A DNA stretch of 64,000 nucleotides from assembly GCF_002160495.1 (NCBI RefSeq), contig NZ_NFKR01000015.1, positions 1 through 64,000 of the forward strand. Direction: 5' to 3'. Numbering within the stretch: position 1 is the stretch's first letter; every line of letters starts with the position of its first letter. The notes beneath the pieces were generated by a model. The model did not search any database. It had not been told where the DNA came from and saw only the letters and a list, made by a program, of their open reading frames with translations. Positions 26,983 through 35,552 of the stretch are shown here, piece after piece. Made by a program: the position numbers and the translations under genes. This DNA comes from Erysipelatoclostridium sp. An173. GTDB taxonomy: Bacteria > Bacillota_I > Bacilli_A > Erysipelotrichales > Coprobacillaceae.

Positions 26983-28866
26983 ATGAAAAGAAAAGTATTT
27001 AGATTATTACTTATTTTAGCTTTGATAGTTGTACCAATAGCTGGTATTACGATTGATGTTGATGCCGCTTCGGATTTAACACTAGGAACATTGATTTCTG
27101 ATAGTCCTAATGACCGTTTATTTACTGTTAAAAACAATAGTGGTAATAGTGTGCGATATGTCTATCAAACGAGTACGCAAAATAATGTGGTTGAAAAGAC
27201 TATTGCAGCCTATGATAGTGATACAATTAGAGTAGCGGCTAATAGTAGTGGGCAAGCAACTTTGACAGTAAAACAAATTGATGATCCTAATGCTGTTTCG
27301 CAAATAATTAATAGTTTAAATCAATATTATGTCACTATTAATTTTGTTGATTCAAATGGAATGAAAATTGCTGATTCAAGACAAGCTGTTGCTACATATA
27401 ATAGCGGATGCAGTTATACTGCTTCATCATCGCTTAGTTATAACGGTGATGTTTATGATCTTACCGGTAATAACTATGTAGCAATCCCTTATGGAAATAC
27501 CTCATATACTTTTACGTATTCAAAAAGAGCCCAACCTAATTTTACTAGTAAAGTTATTTTAGTGGATCAGGATGGTACTACTCATAAAACAATTGAGTAT
27601 ACTGTAAATGAGGATACAGGTGGTTCGGTTACAGTTCCAGAAACTTTTGTTTCAACAATTAATGGTAGAACATATAAAATAATGAGTGGTTATAGTACTA
27701 AAATTACGCAAAGTTATAGTCAGGGCGTAATGCAAACTGTAGTCCGTTATCAAGTTCAAGAAGATGAAACAAGTAAGCCATACAATATTTTTATTCAATA
27801 CATTGATAAAGAAACTAATAATGTATTATTGACAAAAACATTATTAGTACAAAAAAATAAAACAGTTGAACATAATCCATCTTCTTCTTTTATGAAAAAT
27901 GGTTTGCAGTATCAATTGGTTGATGGAAATAAAATTACTCATAGCTTTGGAGATAGTCAAAGAAATTATCAAGTATATTATAAGCAGTTAGTAAGTGATG
28001 AAACAACACCACAGCCACTTCAAGTAAATTACGTTGATTTAGCGACTGGCAATATTTTAGAGATTCATGAATACACAGTTGAACCGGGTAAAAATAAAAC
28101 AATAACATTAGATAGCAGTTTTGATTATGATGGAACTACTTATATTTTAAATAGCACACAACAAGATTATGTTGAAGGTAACAAAATTACTCATAAATTC
28201 GGGCATAATATAACAGAATATAATGTTTATTATACCGAAAAAGGGGTAGAAATTAATAGCTATGAAGTTTCTATTACCTATATGGATGTTTCACATACCA
28301 ATGTTGGTGAAAAAACTTTATATACTACTAAAGTAACAGCTAATGTAAATGAAGCTTTATCAATTGATGTTGAACAACAGTTCCAGGCTAATGGAACAAC
28401 TTATGTGTTGCTTCCAGGACAGGAAAGTCATTATGATCATGATTTTTATTCGACAAGAAGAAATTATGTCATGGTATATCGTGATATTAATGATACTAAT
28501 AATGATATTGTTTTAAATCCAATTGTCGCTAATAATACAAGTGAGATGGCAGTTACTTTACAAGGAACCAATGCTAATGGTACAGCAATTACAATTGAAG
28601 GGACAACAGGTAATCCAATTATGAATAATCCTGATGGTAGTATTACTACAGTTGATCCTGATGGAAACATTGTGCCATATCAAGAAGAAGAAACAGAAAT
28701 AATTGAAGAAGAACAAACACCATTAGTTAATGGTAAAGAAAATCAGGTAAATAATAGTAATGAGACTCTTTTTATAGCTGGTGGCATTGTATTAGTTATT
28801 ATAATTGCCGGGCTTATTTATGGAATAAAAACTAAAAAGTTAATAAAATTTAAAAATCATTCCTAA
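26983..28866 (+). CDS. MucBP-repeat membrane-anchored surface protein
   Basis: 627 aa. Signal peptide (FRLLLILALIVVPIAGITIDVDA), a beta-rich N-domain of about 80 residues, then five MucBP-like repeats of about 75-80 residues (each with V-x-Y-V/I-D-x-x-x-G or similar, e.g. LQVNYVDLATGNILE, IFIQYIDKETNNVLL, and ending N-Y-x-V-Y-Y). An acidic linker (EEEETEIIEEEQ) precedes a C-terminal membrane helix (LFIAGGIVLVIIIAGLIYGI) and a basic tail. No LPxTG or TGD motif, so it appears membrane-held rather than sortase-linked. MucBP domains bind mucin-like glycoproteins or act as spacers. ATG 26983 lies 8 bp after AAGGAGG; TTG 26980 is less likely. Own promoter region with TATAAA near 26961. Confidence 0.85.
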   Translation: MKRKVFRLLLILALIVVPIAGITIDVDAASDLTLGTLISDSPNDRLFTVKNNSGNSVRYVYQTSTQNNVVEKTIAAYDSDTIRVAANSSGQATLTVKQIDDPNAVSQIINSLNQYYVTINFVDSNGMKIADSRQAVATYNSGCSYTASSSLSYNGDVYDLTGNNYVAIPYGNTSYTFTYSKRAQPNFTSKVILVDQDGTTHKTIEYTVNEDTGGSVTVPETFVSTINGRTYKIMSGYSTKITQSYSQGVMQTVVRYQVQEDETSKPYNIFIQYIDKETNNVLLTKTLLVQKNKTVEHNPSSSFMKNGLQYQLVDGNKITHSFGDSQRNYQVYYKQLVSDETTPQPLQVNYVDLATGNILEIHEYTVEPGKNKTITLDSSFDYDGTTYILNSTQQDYVEGNKITHKFGHNITEYNVYYTEKGVEINSYEVSITYMDVSHTNVGEKTLYTTKVTANVNEALSIDVEQQFQANGTTYVLLPGQESHYDHDFYSTRRNYVMVYRDINDTNNDIVLNPIVANNTSEMAVTLQGTNANGTAITIEGTTGNPIMNNPDGSITTVDPDGNIVPYQEEETEIIEEEQTPLVNGKENQVNNSNETLFIAGGIVLVIIIAGLIYGIKTKKLIKFKNHS

Positions 28867-28870
28867 TCTT

Positions 28871-28905
28871 AAAAACAAAACAGTTCTTAGTGAACTGTTT
28901 TTGTT
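28871..28905 (+). terminator. Terminator of the MucBP gene
   Basis: AACAGTTC (28879-28886) pairs with GAACTGTT (28892-28899), followed by TTTTG. Confidence 0.85.
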
Positions 28906-29018
28906 ATTTAATTGTGATTTTTAATCGAAAAATGCTTTTAAATAGTTAATAAGATTTGTTAAATGAGGTATTATAATAAAGTAGGTTGTTAACAAGAAGA
29001 AAAATAATGGGAGAACAT

Positions 29019-30187
29019 ATGAAACTAATAGTAAAATTTTTAAATACTTATACAATTACAACTGAAGATAATCGCTGCCTTAGTTTCAACAAAATTAATT
29101 CATCAAAATTAGCGGTATTACTGGCTTATATTATATATCATCATCGTCATAAATTAAGTTCTTTAGATTTACAAGAATTGATGTTTGTAAATAATAGTTC
29201 AACTAATCCGGCTAATGCTTTGAAAGCTTTGATTTTTCGATTAAGGGGACTATTAAATAAAAATCTTGGTGAGTATGATTATATATTATCATCACAAGGA
29301 ACATATTATTGGAATCCGGAAATTGAATTAGTATTTGATGTTGATAATTTTATTAATTATTATCGTTTAGGGCGTAATGAACTTAATAATGATAAGAAAG
29401 TTAAACTTTATCAAAAAGCATTGTTGCTTTATGATGGAGATTTTTTAAAGATGATAAATAATAATGATAAATTATTAAGTATTCGGCATTATTTAAATTC
29501 TCATTTTTTAAATGTAACTACATTTTAATCGATTATTATTTAAAAATGAATGAATATAGTGTTGTTGAAGAAATTTGTTTAAAAGTAATAGCTACCAATC
29601 CAAGTGATGATAATGTAAATTGTGCTTTAGTTTATGCTTTGGTTAAACAAGGAAAATTGGCTTTGGCTAAAAAGCGTTATTATAAAATAAAAGATAGCTT
29701 GAGTAGTACGGCACTAAGAAAAATTAGTCATTATTTAAATATGGATCAATATAATAATTATGAAATTGATTTTGATGTTATTTATTCAGATTTAAAAGAA
29801 AATCATGTTAATGGAGCTTTTGTGTGTGATTATGATTTGTTTAAAAATATCTATCAATTGTCATTAAGAAGTTCTTTGCGTAGTGGTTCTAAAAAATCAA
29901 TGGTTTTATTAACGCTCCATCCAAAAGACTATATTACTAAAAATCCAGAGATTAATAATCTAGTATTAGAAGAAACATCTAATACTTTGCAACAGATTTT
30001 AATTAAAAGTTTTCGGCTTGGAGATGTAGTATGTCGTTATAGTATAAAACAATATTTATTGATTCTTGATTGTAATTATCAAGGGGCTAAAAAAGCTATT
30101 ATGCGTGTTAAAAAGAAATTTTATCTGCAAGAAAAATATGAACGTGTTGTAATTGAAGAAGCTATTCAGGAATTAAAAGAAAATTAA
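29019..30187 (+). pseudogene. SARP-like regulator broken by a frameshift
   Basis: Two adjacent frames together match the regulator at 13.3 kb. The first (29019-29528, 169 aa, ribosome-binding site GGGAG before ATG 29019) holds the winged helix and the first BTAD helices. The second (213 aa, from ATG 29546, no ribosome-binding site) holds the remaining BTAD helices and the GGDEF-like end (CDYDLFKNIYQL, RLGDVVCRYSIKQYLLIL). The break is at TTTT 29523-29526: one extra T would read on through TTFLIDYYLKMNEYS. Either a real inactivation or a sequencing error. If two proteins are made, the first could bind DNA alone. Upstream of the C39 exporter. Confidence 0.75.
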
Positions 30188-30206
30188 AATTGAAAAAGTA
30201 ATTTAG

Positions 30207-30242
30207 CCTTCTACAGATGTAAATAAAAGTAGGAGGTTTTTT
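30207..30242 (+). terminator. Terminator-like hairpin containing the exporter's ribosome-binding site
   Basis: CCTTCTAC (30207-30214) pairs with GTAGGAGG (30229-30236; one G-U), followed by TTTTTT (30237-30242) and ATG at 30245. The 3' arm is itself the Shine-Dalgarno sequence of the C39/ABC gene, so the hairpin would both end upstream transcription and hide that site. Confidence 0.65.
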
Positions 30243-30244
30243 AT

Positions 30245-32284
30245 ATGTTACGATATCCAATATTTAAACAAGATAATGAATACAGTTGTGGTGCTTACTG
30301 TATCAAGATGATTTTAAAATATTATCATCTTGATATTTCAATTAAAGAAATTAAACAGCTAAGCAAAATCACTAGTGCTGGCATTAGTGTTTATGGAATG
30401 GTTAAATGTTTAGCTGCTTATCATATTGATGCTAAGGCTTATCAGTGTGATTATGATACTTTAATTAAAGAGGCTAAGCTTCCTTGTATTATCCATGTAC
30501 TTAATGATGAGATGACCCACTATTGTGTTTTATATAAAGTTAGTAAAAAATATGTTTTATTAGGGGATCCGGCTAAAGGACTGGTAAAATTAAATCATGA
30601 GCAGTTAAAAGCAATCTTTACTGGAATATGTATCTGTAATGAACATGTAGGACGTTATGCTAAAAAAGAAAATAAAGAAGTTAATTTTAAAGAATTTATA
30701 TTATTACATCTTAAAGATAATTATCAGTTTGTTTTAAAATTAGTTAGTCGCAGTATGCTTATTTCGATTTGCAGTATTTTAAGTTCGAGTTATTTTCAAA
30801 GTTTAATTGATCAAATTGAAATGATGGAGTATTGGTATATAGTATGTTTTACATTATTTTTTGCGTTAGTTAGCTTAATTAAAATAGTTGTTGATTATAG
30901 CCGGAAAAAATTAGAAATTGATATTCAACGTTATTTAAATCAAATTTATGTTAATAAAACAGTAATTAACATGCTTAATTTACCATTAAATTATTTTCAA
31001 AATAGCCAGGATGGTATCTTGATGAGCAAGGTCCAGAATCTGTTTCAATTTAGTGAGTTTTTTATTCATTTATATAGCGCTATGTTTATAGATTTGATTT
31101 TACTCATTGGTTTGTTTATCGCTTTAACGATTTATTCGGTTTCTATTGCTTTAATAACATCATGTTTTTTTATTGTTATTGCATTTTTGTTGTTTAGATA
31201 TTTAAAACAGATTAATTCGATGAATAAAAAGATTATCTCTAGTCAGGAAATAATGAATCAGGGGCATTTGGAATATTTGCGAAATATTTATAATAGTCAT
31301 CAGTTTTTTGTAAAGAGTTTTGCCCGTAATAAAATTAATTTTTTATTTGAAGATTATAATTATTTTTTGTATCGTCGTAATAATGCTTTAAATCGTATTA
31401 ATGGAATTAGTGAATTATTAATTGGTATGCTATTATATAGTGTCGTTTTAATAGCGTGTTTTTATTATAAACAAGCGAGGTTGAGTGTTGGTGAAATTGT
31501 TTTTTTCTATTTGTTAATATCATATATGATTGAACCATTATTTAATATAATTAGTTTTGTTTTAGAAAAAGATGAAGTGTTGATTTTATTTGAACGTTAT
31601 CGAGAACTGCTGCCAGAGAAAAAGACAAAGAAGATGTATTTTAAAGGGCCAATAAAACAGATTAAATTTGATCACATTAGTTATAGTTATGGTTATAGTA
31701 AACCAATTATTGAACATTTAGATTTAACAATTACAAAATCTATCTGGTTAAAAGGGGATACAGGAGCTGGTAAATCAACGTTATTGAAATTGTTGATGAA
31801 TTATGATCAGTTATTAAAAGGAAAAATATTAATTAATGGAATTGATTTACAAAAAATTGATGTTAATAGCTTGTATCAAAAGATGATATATTTAGATAAA
31901 GAGCCGATTTTTTATCGAGAATCGTTACGTTTTAATCTTTTATTAAATCGTCATAATGAAAAGATGATGAATTTTTTATTAAAAGAGTTTAAGATGGAAG
32001 AATTTATAAATAAGTTAGATATGATCATTAGTGATGATGGTCATCCATTATCATCTGGTCAGGCTCAAATTATGATGTTGATTCGTTCGTTATTGAAAAG
32101 ACCACAGGTTTTAATTCTTGATGAAGCTTTATGCAATGTCGACGAAACGCGGTTAATGTTAATTATGGACTATTTAAAACGTTTAGCTGGAAAATTAATT
32201 GTAATAATTGTTGCCCATCAAACAAAATTGATGAATGAATTATTTGACTGTGTTATAATTGAACATGGAAAAATAAGAAAATAG
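30245..32284 (+). CDS. C39 peptidase-containing ABC exporter (bacteriocin/peptide type)
   Basis: 679 aa. An N-terminal C39 cysteine protease with Cys15 (EYSCGAYC), His92 (THYCV) and Asp108 (LLGDPAKG) cleaves double-glycine leaders while exporting the peptide. Membrane domain with about five to six helices (about 165-440). ATPase: Walker A KGDTGAGKST (about 503), signature LSSGQ (for LSGGQ), Walker B VLILDEAL. Slightly short for the family (about 700-730). No double-glycine precursor peptide is found nearby, so its cargo is encoded elsewhere or it is orphaned. Directly behind the broken SARP regulator and a hairpin that covers its ribosome-binding site. Confidence 0.9.
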   Translation: MLRYPIFKQDNEYSCGAYCIKMILKYYHLDISIKEIKQLSKITSAGISVYGMVKCLAAYHIDAKAYQCDYDTLIKEAKLPCIIHVLNDEMTHYCVLYKVSKKYVLLGDPAKGLVKLNHEQLKAIFTGICICNEHVGRYAKKENKEVNFKEFILLHLKDNYQFVLKLVSRSMLISICSILSSSYFQSLIDQIEMMEYWYIVCFTLFFALVSLIKIVVDYSRKKLEIDIQRYLNQIYVNKTVINMLNLPLNYFQNSQDGILMSKVQNLFQFSEFFIHLYSAMFIDLILLIGLFIALTIYSVSIALITSCFFIVIAFLLFRYLKQINSMNKKIISSQEIMNQGHLEYLRNIYNSHQFFVKSFARNKINFLFEDYNYFLYRRNNALNRINGISELLIGMLLYSVVLIACFYYKQARLSVGEIVFFYLLISYMIEPLFNIISFVLEKDEVLILFERYRELLPEKKTKKMYFKGPIKQIKFDHISYSYGYSKPIIEHLDLTITKSIWLKGDTGAGKSTLLKLLMNYDQLLKGKILINGIDLQKIDVNSLYQKMIYLDKEPIFYRESLRFNLLLNRHNEKMMNFLLKEFKMEEFINKLDMIISDDGHPLSSGQAQIMMLIRSLLKRPQVLILDEALCNVDETRLMLIMDYLKRLAGKLIVIIVAHQTKLMNELFDCVIIEHGKIRK

Positions 32285-32304
32285 TGCCGTTAGTTATAAT
32301 TTAG

Positions 32305-32342
32305 AAAGGAGGAAATCGAGTAGGATACTCGGTAATTTTAAA
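32305..32342 (+). promoter_or_regulatory. Ribosome-binding site of ybeY separated from the start by a hairpin
   Basis: AAAGGAGG (32305-32312) is about 30 bases before the ybeY ATG (32343). Between them is a perfect hairpin, CGAGTA-GGA-TACTCG (32317-32331). Folding out the hairpin brings the site to about 15 bases from the start. TATAAT at 32295-32300 is a possible -10 element. Confidence 0.45.
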
Positions 32343-32816
32343 ATGGAAATAGATTTTGCGTTAATAAATGAAGTAGCTGATTTTAAAGAGGATTATAATG
32401 AAATATATCAAGAAATAATTAAAGAAACAGCTAAACAATTAGAAATTGAAAGTGATTTAGAATTATCATGTATATTTGTTGATGATAATAAGATTCATGA
32501 AATTAATAAACAATATCGTAATATTGATCGCTCAACAGATGTTATCAGCTTTGCTCTTGAAGATAGTGAACAATTTTATGTTGAAGGAATGCCAAGAAGT
32601 TTAGGTGATATTTTTATAAGTGTTGATCATGCTAAGATGCAAGCTAAAGAATATGGTCATAGTATGAAAAGAGAAATGTGCTTTTTATTTACTCATGGAT
32701 TGTTGCATTTATTAGGATTTGATCATATGAATCCTGAAGATGAAGCAAAAATGATTAAAAAACAAAAAGATATTTTAAATGCTTTAAAGATTGAAAGGGA
32801 TAATTATGGAAATTAA
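32343..32816 (+). CDS. ybeY: Endoribonuclease YbeY (rRNA maturation)
   Basis: 157 aa, UPF0054 family. The zinc motif H-G-x-L-H-x-x-G-x-D-H is present (HGLLHLLGFDHMNPED), along with STDVISFALED and LGDIFIS. Acts in 16S rRNA 3'-end processing and 70S quality control. First gene of ybeY-cdd-era-recO, an arrangement common in Firmicutes. The next gene overlaps by 11 bp. Confidence 0.96.
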   Translation: MEIDFALINEVADFKEDYNEIYQEIIKETAKQLEIESDLELSCIFVDDNKIHEINKQYRNIDRSTDVISFALEDSEQFYVEGMPRSLGDIFISVDHAKMQAKEYGHSMKREMCFLFTHGLLHLLGFDHMNPEDEAKMIKKQKDILNALKIERDNYGN

Positions 32817-33222
32817 AGAAATTATTGCTAAAGCTTTTAAAGCAACTGATAATTCTTATAGTCCCTATTCTAATTTTAAGGTTGGAGCATGTATTGAGAT
32901 GAAAGATAATAATTATTTTTTAGGGACTAATATTGAAAATGCTGCTTATGGTTCAAGTATGTGTGCTGAACGTAATGCGATTTATAGTGCTTATTGTAAT
33001 GGTTATCATAAAGAAGATATTAAACAAATAGCAATTGTATCATTTGGTAATAAATTAGTTTCACCATGTGGTAGCTGTCGCCAGGTAATGGTTGAATTAT
33101 TGGCTAAAGATTGTCGCGTTATTTTAGCTAATCAAAACGAATATCAAATAACAACAGTAGAAGAATTAATGCCACTGGCATTTAAAGGAGATAGTTTAGA
33201 ATGTTCAAATCAGGATTTGTAA
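32806..33222 (+). CDS. cdd: Cytidine deaminase
   Basis: 138 aa. Zinc-binding C-A-E (GSSMCAERNAIYSA) and P-C-x-x-C (SPCGSCRQV), with the N-terminal YSPYSNFKVGA substrate segment. Deaminates cytidine and deoxycytidine in pyrimidine salvage. ATG 32806 follows AAAGGGA; an upstream TTG at 32791 lacks a site. Overlaps ybeY by 11 bp and era by 22 bp, so the run is translated as one coupled operon. Confidence 0.96.
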   Translation: MEIKEIIAKAFKATDNSYSPYSNFKVGACIEMKDNNYFLGTNIENAAYGSSMCAERNAIYSAYCNGYHKEDIKQIAIVSFGNKLVSPCGSCRQVMVELLAKDCRVILANQNEYQITTVEELMPLAFKGDSLECSNQDL

Positions 33223-34091
33223 GTATTGTTGGTCGTCCTAATGTCGGGAAATCAACGTTACTAAATAGTATATTAAAAACAAAATTAGCAATTATGTCAG
33301 ATGTTGCGCAAACAACAAGAAATACTATTCAAGGTATTTATACTGATGATCAGGCCCAGATTATTTTTATGGATACGCCTGGAATCCATCGCCCTCAAGA
33401 TCGTCTAGGTAATTTTATGAATACAACAGCGCTTAATAGTATTTATGGGGTTGATATTGTCTTATTTTTAGCTCCAGCAAATGAGATTATTGGTAAGGGT
33501 GACCAATTTATCATTAATCGATTAAAAGAGGCTGATGGGCCAGTATTTTTGGTTTTAAGCAAGATTGATACAGTAAGTAAAGAAGCTTTAGCTAAGAAGT
33601 TACAAAAGTGGCAGGAGTTATTTGAATTTAAGGAAATAATTCCAATCAGTGCTTTAAATAATGATAATGTTGATCTTTTAGTGGAAACTATAAAAAAATA
33701 TTTACCTGAAGGTAATATGTATTATCCTAAAGAACATATTACTGATCATCCAGAGCGATTTGTTATGGCTGAATTCATTCGTGAAAAGATTTTATATTTT
33801 ACCCGAGAAGAAGTTCCTCATAGTGTGGCTATTGTAATTGAAAGAATGATTGAAGATGAAGATGGCGTAGAAGTAATGGCGACTATTGTTTGTGATCGTA
33901 ATAGTCAAAAGGGAATTATTGTTGGTAAACAGGGTTCGATGATCAAAAAAATTAGAACTAATGCCCAACGAGAAATGAAACGCTTTTTACAAGTACCAGT
34001 TCATTTAGAATTATTTGTTAAAGTAGAACGAAATTGGCGTAATAAACAAAAATATTTAAAGGAATTCGGTTATAACGAAGATGACTATTAA
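33201..34091 (+). CDS. era: GTPase Era
   Basis: 296 aa. G1 GRPNVGKST, G2 with TTRNTIQG, G3 DTPGIH, G4 LSKID (normally NKxD, here S in place of N, as in many Firmicute Era), G5 SALN; C-terminal KH domain with GIIVGKQGSMIKKI. Binds the 3' end of 16S rRNA for 30S assembly. Starts within cdd and overlaps recO by 11 bp. Confidence 0.97.
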   Translation: MFKSGFVSIVGRPNVGKSTLLNSILKTKLAIMSDVAQTTRNTIQGIYTDDQAQIIFMDTPGIHRPQDRLGNFMNTTALNSIYGVDIVLFLAPANEIIGKGDQFIINRLKEADGPVFLVLSKIDTVSKEALAKKLQKWQELFEFKEIIPISALNNDNVDLLVETIKKYLPEGNMYYPKEHITDHPERFVMAEFIREKILYFTREEVPHSVAIVIERMIEDEDGVEVMATIVCDRNSQKGIIVGKQGSMIKKIRTNAQREMKRFLQVPVHLELFVKVERNWRNKQKYLKEFGYNEDDY

Positions 34092-34827
34092 AAACGAAGA
34101 AACTTTTAAGGGGCTTGTTTTAAAAAACAAGCCCTATAAAGAAAATGATATGTTAGTTTGGATTTATAGTCGTGAATATGGCAAATTAACCTTGCTTGCA
34201 AAAGGAGTAAAAAAGATGACTAGTAAAAATGCTCCTTCTTGTCAAAGCATTACTTTATCGGAATTTACTTTAATTCCTAAAACTGGATTATCTAGATTGA
34301 TCAAAGGTAGTGCAGTTGACTATTTTCGTCATATTAAAGAAGATATTGAATTAGAAGCCTATGCAACTTATTGTTTAGAATTTGTCGATAAATACACAAA
34401 AGAAAATGATCCTGATGCTAGTATCTATGATGCCTCATTATTGGCGTTAAAATATTTAAATGATGGCTATGAACCAAAATTAGTTTATTTATTGTTCAAT
34501 GCTTTTATTTTAAATGTTACAGGTTCGTCGTTGGAAGTTGATCAATGTGTAAGTTGTGGTCGTCAAGATCTAATCGCTGGTATTTCAATTTTAAATGGGG
34601 GATTTGTCTGTCAAAACTGTCTTGGTAAGTATGATCGTCGTTTGGATGTAGAAGTATTAAAAGGGTTTCGTTATATTAATAAGATTCCGTTGGAAAAAAT
34701 TGATTTATTACATTTATCAACACCAGTTATCAATAAATTAGTTGAAATTATGGAAGCTTTTGTTGATGAATATACTGGAATCAATTTTAAAAGTCGAAAG
34801 TTTATTAAACAATTAAAGATGTTATAA
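34081..34827 (+). CDS. recO: DNA repair protein RecO
   Basis: 248 aa. N-terminal OB fold (FKGLVLKNKPYKENDMLVWIYS without interruption in the family pattern), helical middle, and a C4 zinc site (CVSCGRQD then CQNC). Loads RecA on SSB-coated DNA with RecR. Last gene of ybeY-cdd-era-recO. Confidence 0.95.
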   Translation: MTIKNEETFKGLVLKNKPYKENDMLVWIYSREYGKLTLLAKGVKKMTSKNAPSCQSITLSEFTLIPKTGLSRLIKGSAVDYFRHIKEDIELEAYATYCLEFVDKYTKENDPDASIYDASLLALKYLNDGYEPKLVYLLFNAFILNVTGSSLEVDQCVSCGRQDLIAGISILNGGFVCQNCLGKYDRRLDVEVLKGFRYINKIPLEKIDLLHLSTPVINKLVEIMEAFVDEYTGINFKSRKFIKQLKML

Positions 34828-34828
34828 A

Positions 34829-34866
34829 ACCCCGTTAGTCAAAAATAACTTACGGGATTTGTTTTT
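34829..34866 (+). terminator. Terminator after recO
   Basis: CCCGTTAGT and AACTTACGGG (34831-34856) form a hairpin followed by ATTTGTTTTT. Confidence 0.75.
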
Positions 34867-34882
34867 AGCGAACACTTAAAAA

Positions 34883-35443
34883 TTATTTAATTTTATTACC
34901 ATCTTTAAAAGCATTACCTACTTTTGCTCCAAGTTTAAGATAAGCATTGTTGACTGGATCAAAAGTAATTGGTTCTAATTTTTCAGGATCAATTTTTCCT
35001 TGATCATCTAAAACTTTTTCATCAACGCTAACATTGACGATTTCACCTAACAATAATTCTGATTCTTCATCATAACTAATTAATTTACATTCTAAAGTCA
35101 TTGCTAGTTCATCAATGATTGGCGCATCAACAAATTCACTTTTAGTAGTATGCCAATTAGCTCTTTCTAATTTATCAGGAACATTATTTCCTGATACTAT
35201 TCCTACATAATCAGCAGCAACTACATTATTAGCATCAGCCATACTAACAGTAAATGCTTTTTTATGAAGGATGTTTTTAACTGTTTTATGACTACTAGCT
35301 AAATATAAAGCGATTTTTTTATAATCAGCAATACTTCCCCAGGCAGCATTCATTGCATCAGGATTATTGTTTTTGTCATATGAAGCAATGATTAATACTG
35401 GACAAGGATATAAAAATGGTTTTGCACCAAAGTTTTTTCTCAT
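34883..35443 (-). CDS. Flavin reductase-like FMN-binding protein
   Basis: 186 aa from ATG 35443 (GGAGG 8 bp upstream; TTG 35446 is less likely). Split-barrel FMN fold: the N-terminal NFGAKPFLYPCPVLIIAS, NAAWGSIADYKKIALYLA, and KAFTVSMADANNVVAADYVG segments are typical of clostridial flavin-reductase-like proteins that bind FMN and reduce flavins or unknown acceptors. Transcribed alone from a MerR-type promoter, which suggests induction by a metal, redox or small-molecule signal. Confidence 0.88.
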   Translation of the reverse strand: MRKNFGAKPFLYPCPVLIIASYDKNNNPDAMNAAWGSIADYKKIALYLASSHKTVKNILHKKAFTVSMADANNVVAADYVGIVSGNNVPDKLERANWHTTKSEFVDAPIIDELAMTLECKLISYDEESELLLGEIVNVSVDEKVLDDQGKIDPEKLEPITFDPVNNAYLKLGAKVGNAFKDGNKIK

Positions 35444-35477
35444 CAATAATTCCTCCTAATTCTATTTGACTATTTAT

Positions 35478-35508
35478 AGTCTAATCCTAAAGTTAACTTT
35501 AATGTCAA
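35478..35508 (-). promoter_or_regulatory. MerR-type promoter with overlong 19-bp spacer
   Basis: On the minus strand TTGACA (35503-35508), 19-bp spacer and TAGACT (35478-35483). The spacer contains the perfect 14-bp palindrome TAAAGTTAACTTTA (35488-35501), the pattern bound by MerR-family activators, which need a 19-20-bp spacer. No MerR gene is in the window. Confidence 0.65.
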
Positions 35509-35533
35509 GTATATCTAATAATTTTAATAAAAA

Positions 35534-35552
35534 AAGGTCGAAATTTCGACCT
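35534..35552 (-). terminator. Terminator of the corA-like gene
   Basis: AGGTCGAAATTTCGACCT is a perfect palindrome followed on the minus strand by TTTTTTTATT; it begins at the stop codon. Confidence 0.8.

Noticed and set aside
27118-27303. Open frames antisense to the surface-protein genes (also 17770-17991, 21341-21550, 28464-28670)
   Set aside because: They are shadows of well-supported plus-strand genes, without ribosome-binding sites or recognisable domains.
26983-28866. Sortase anchoring of the MucBP protein
   Set aside because: Its C-terminus has a membrane helix and basic tail but neither LPxTG nor a TGD-type motif.
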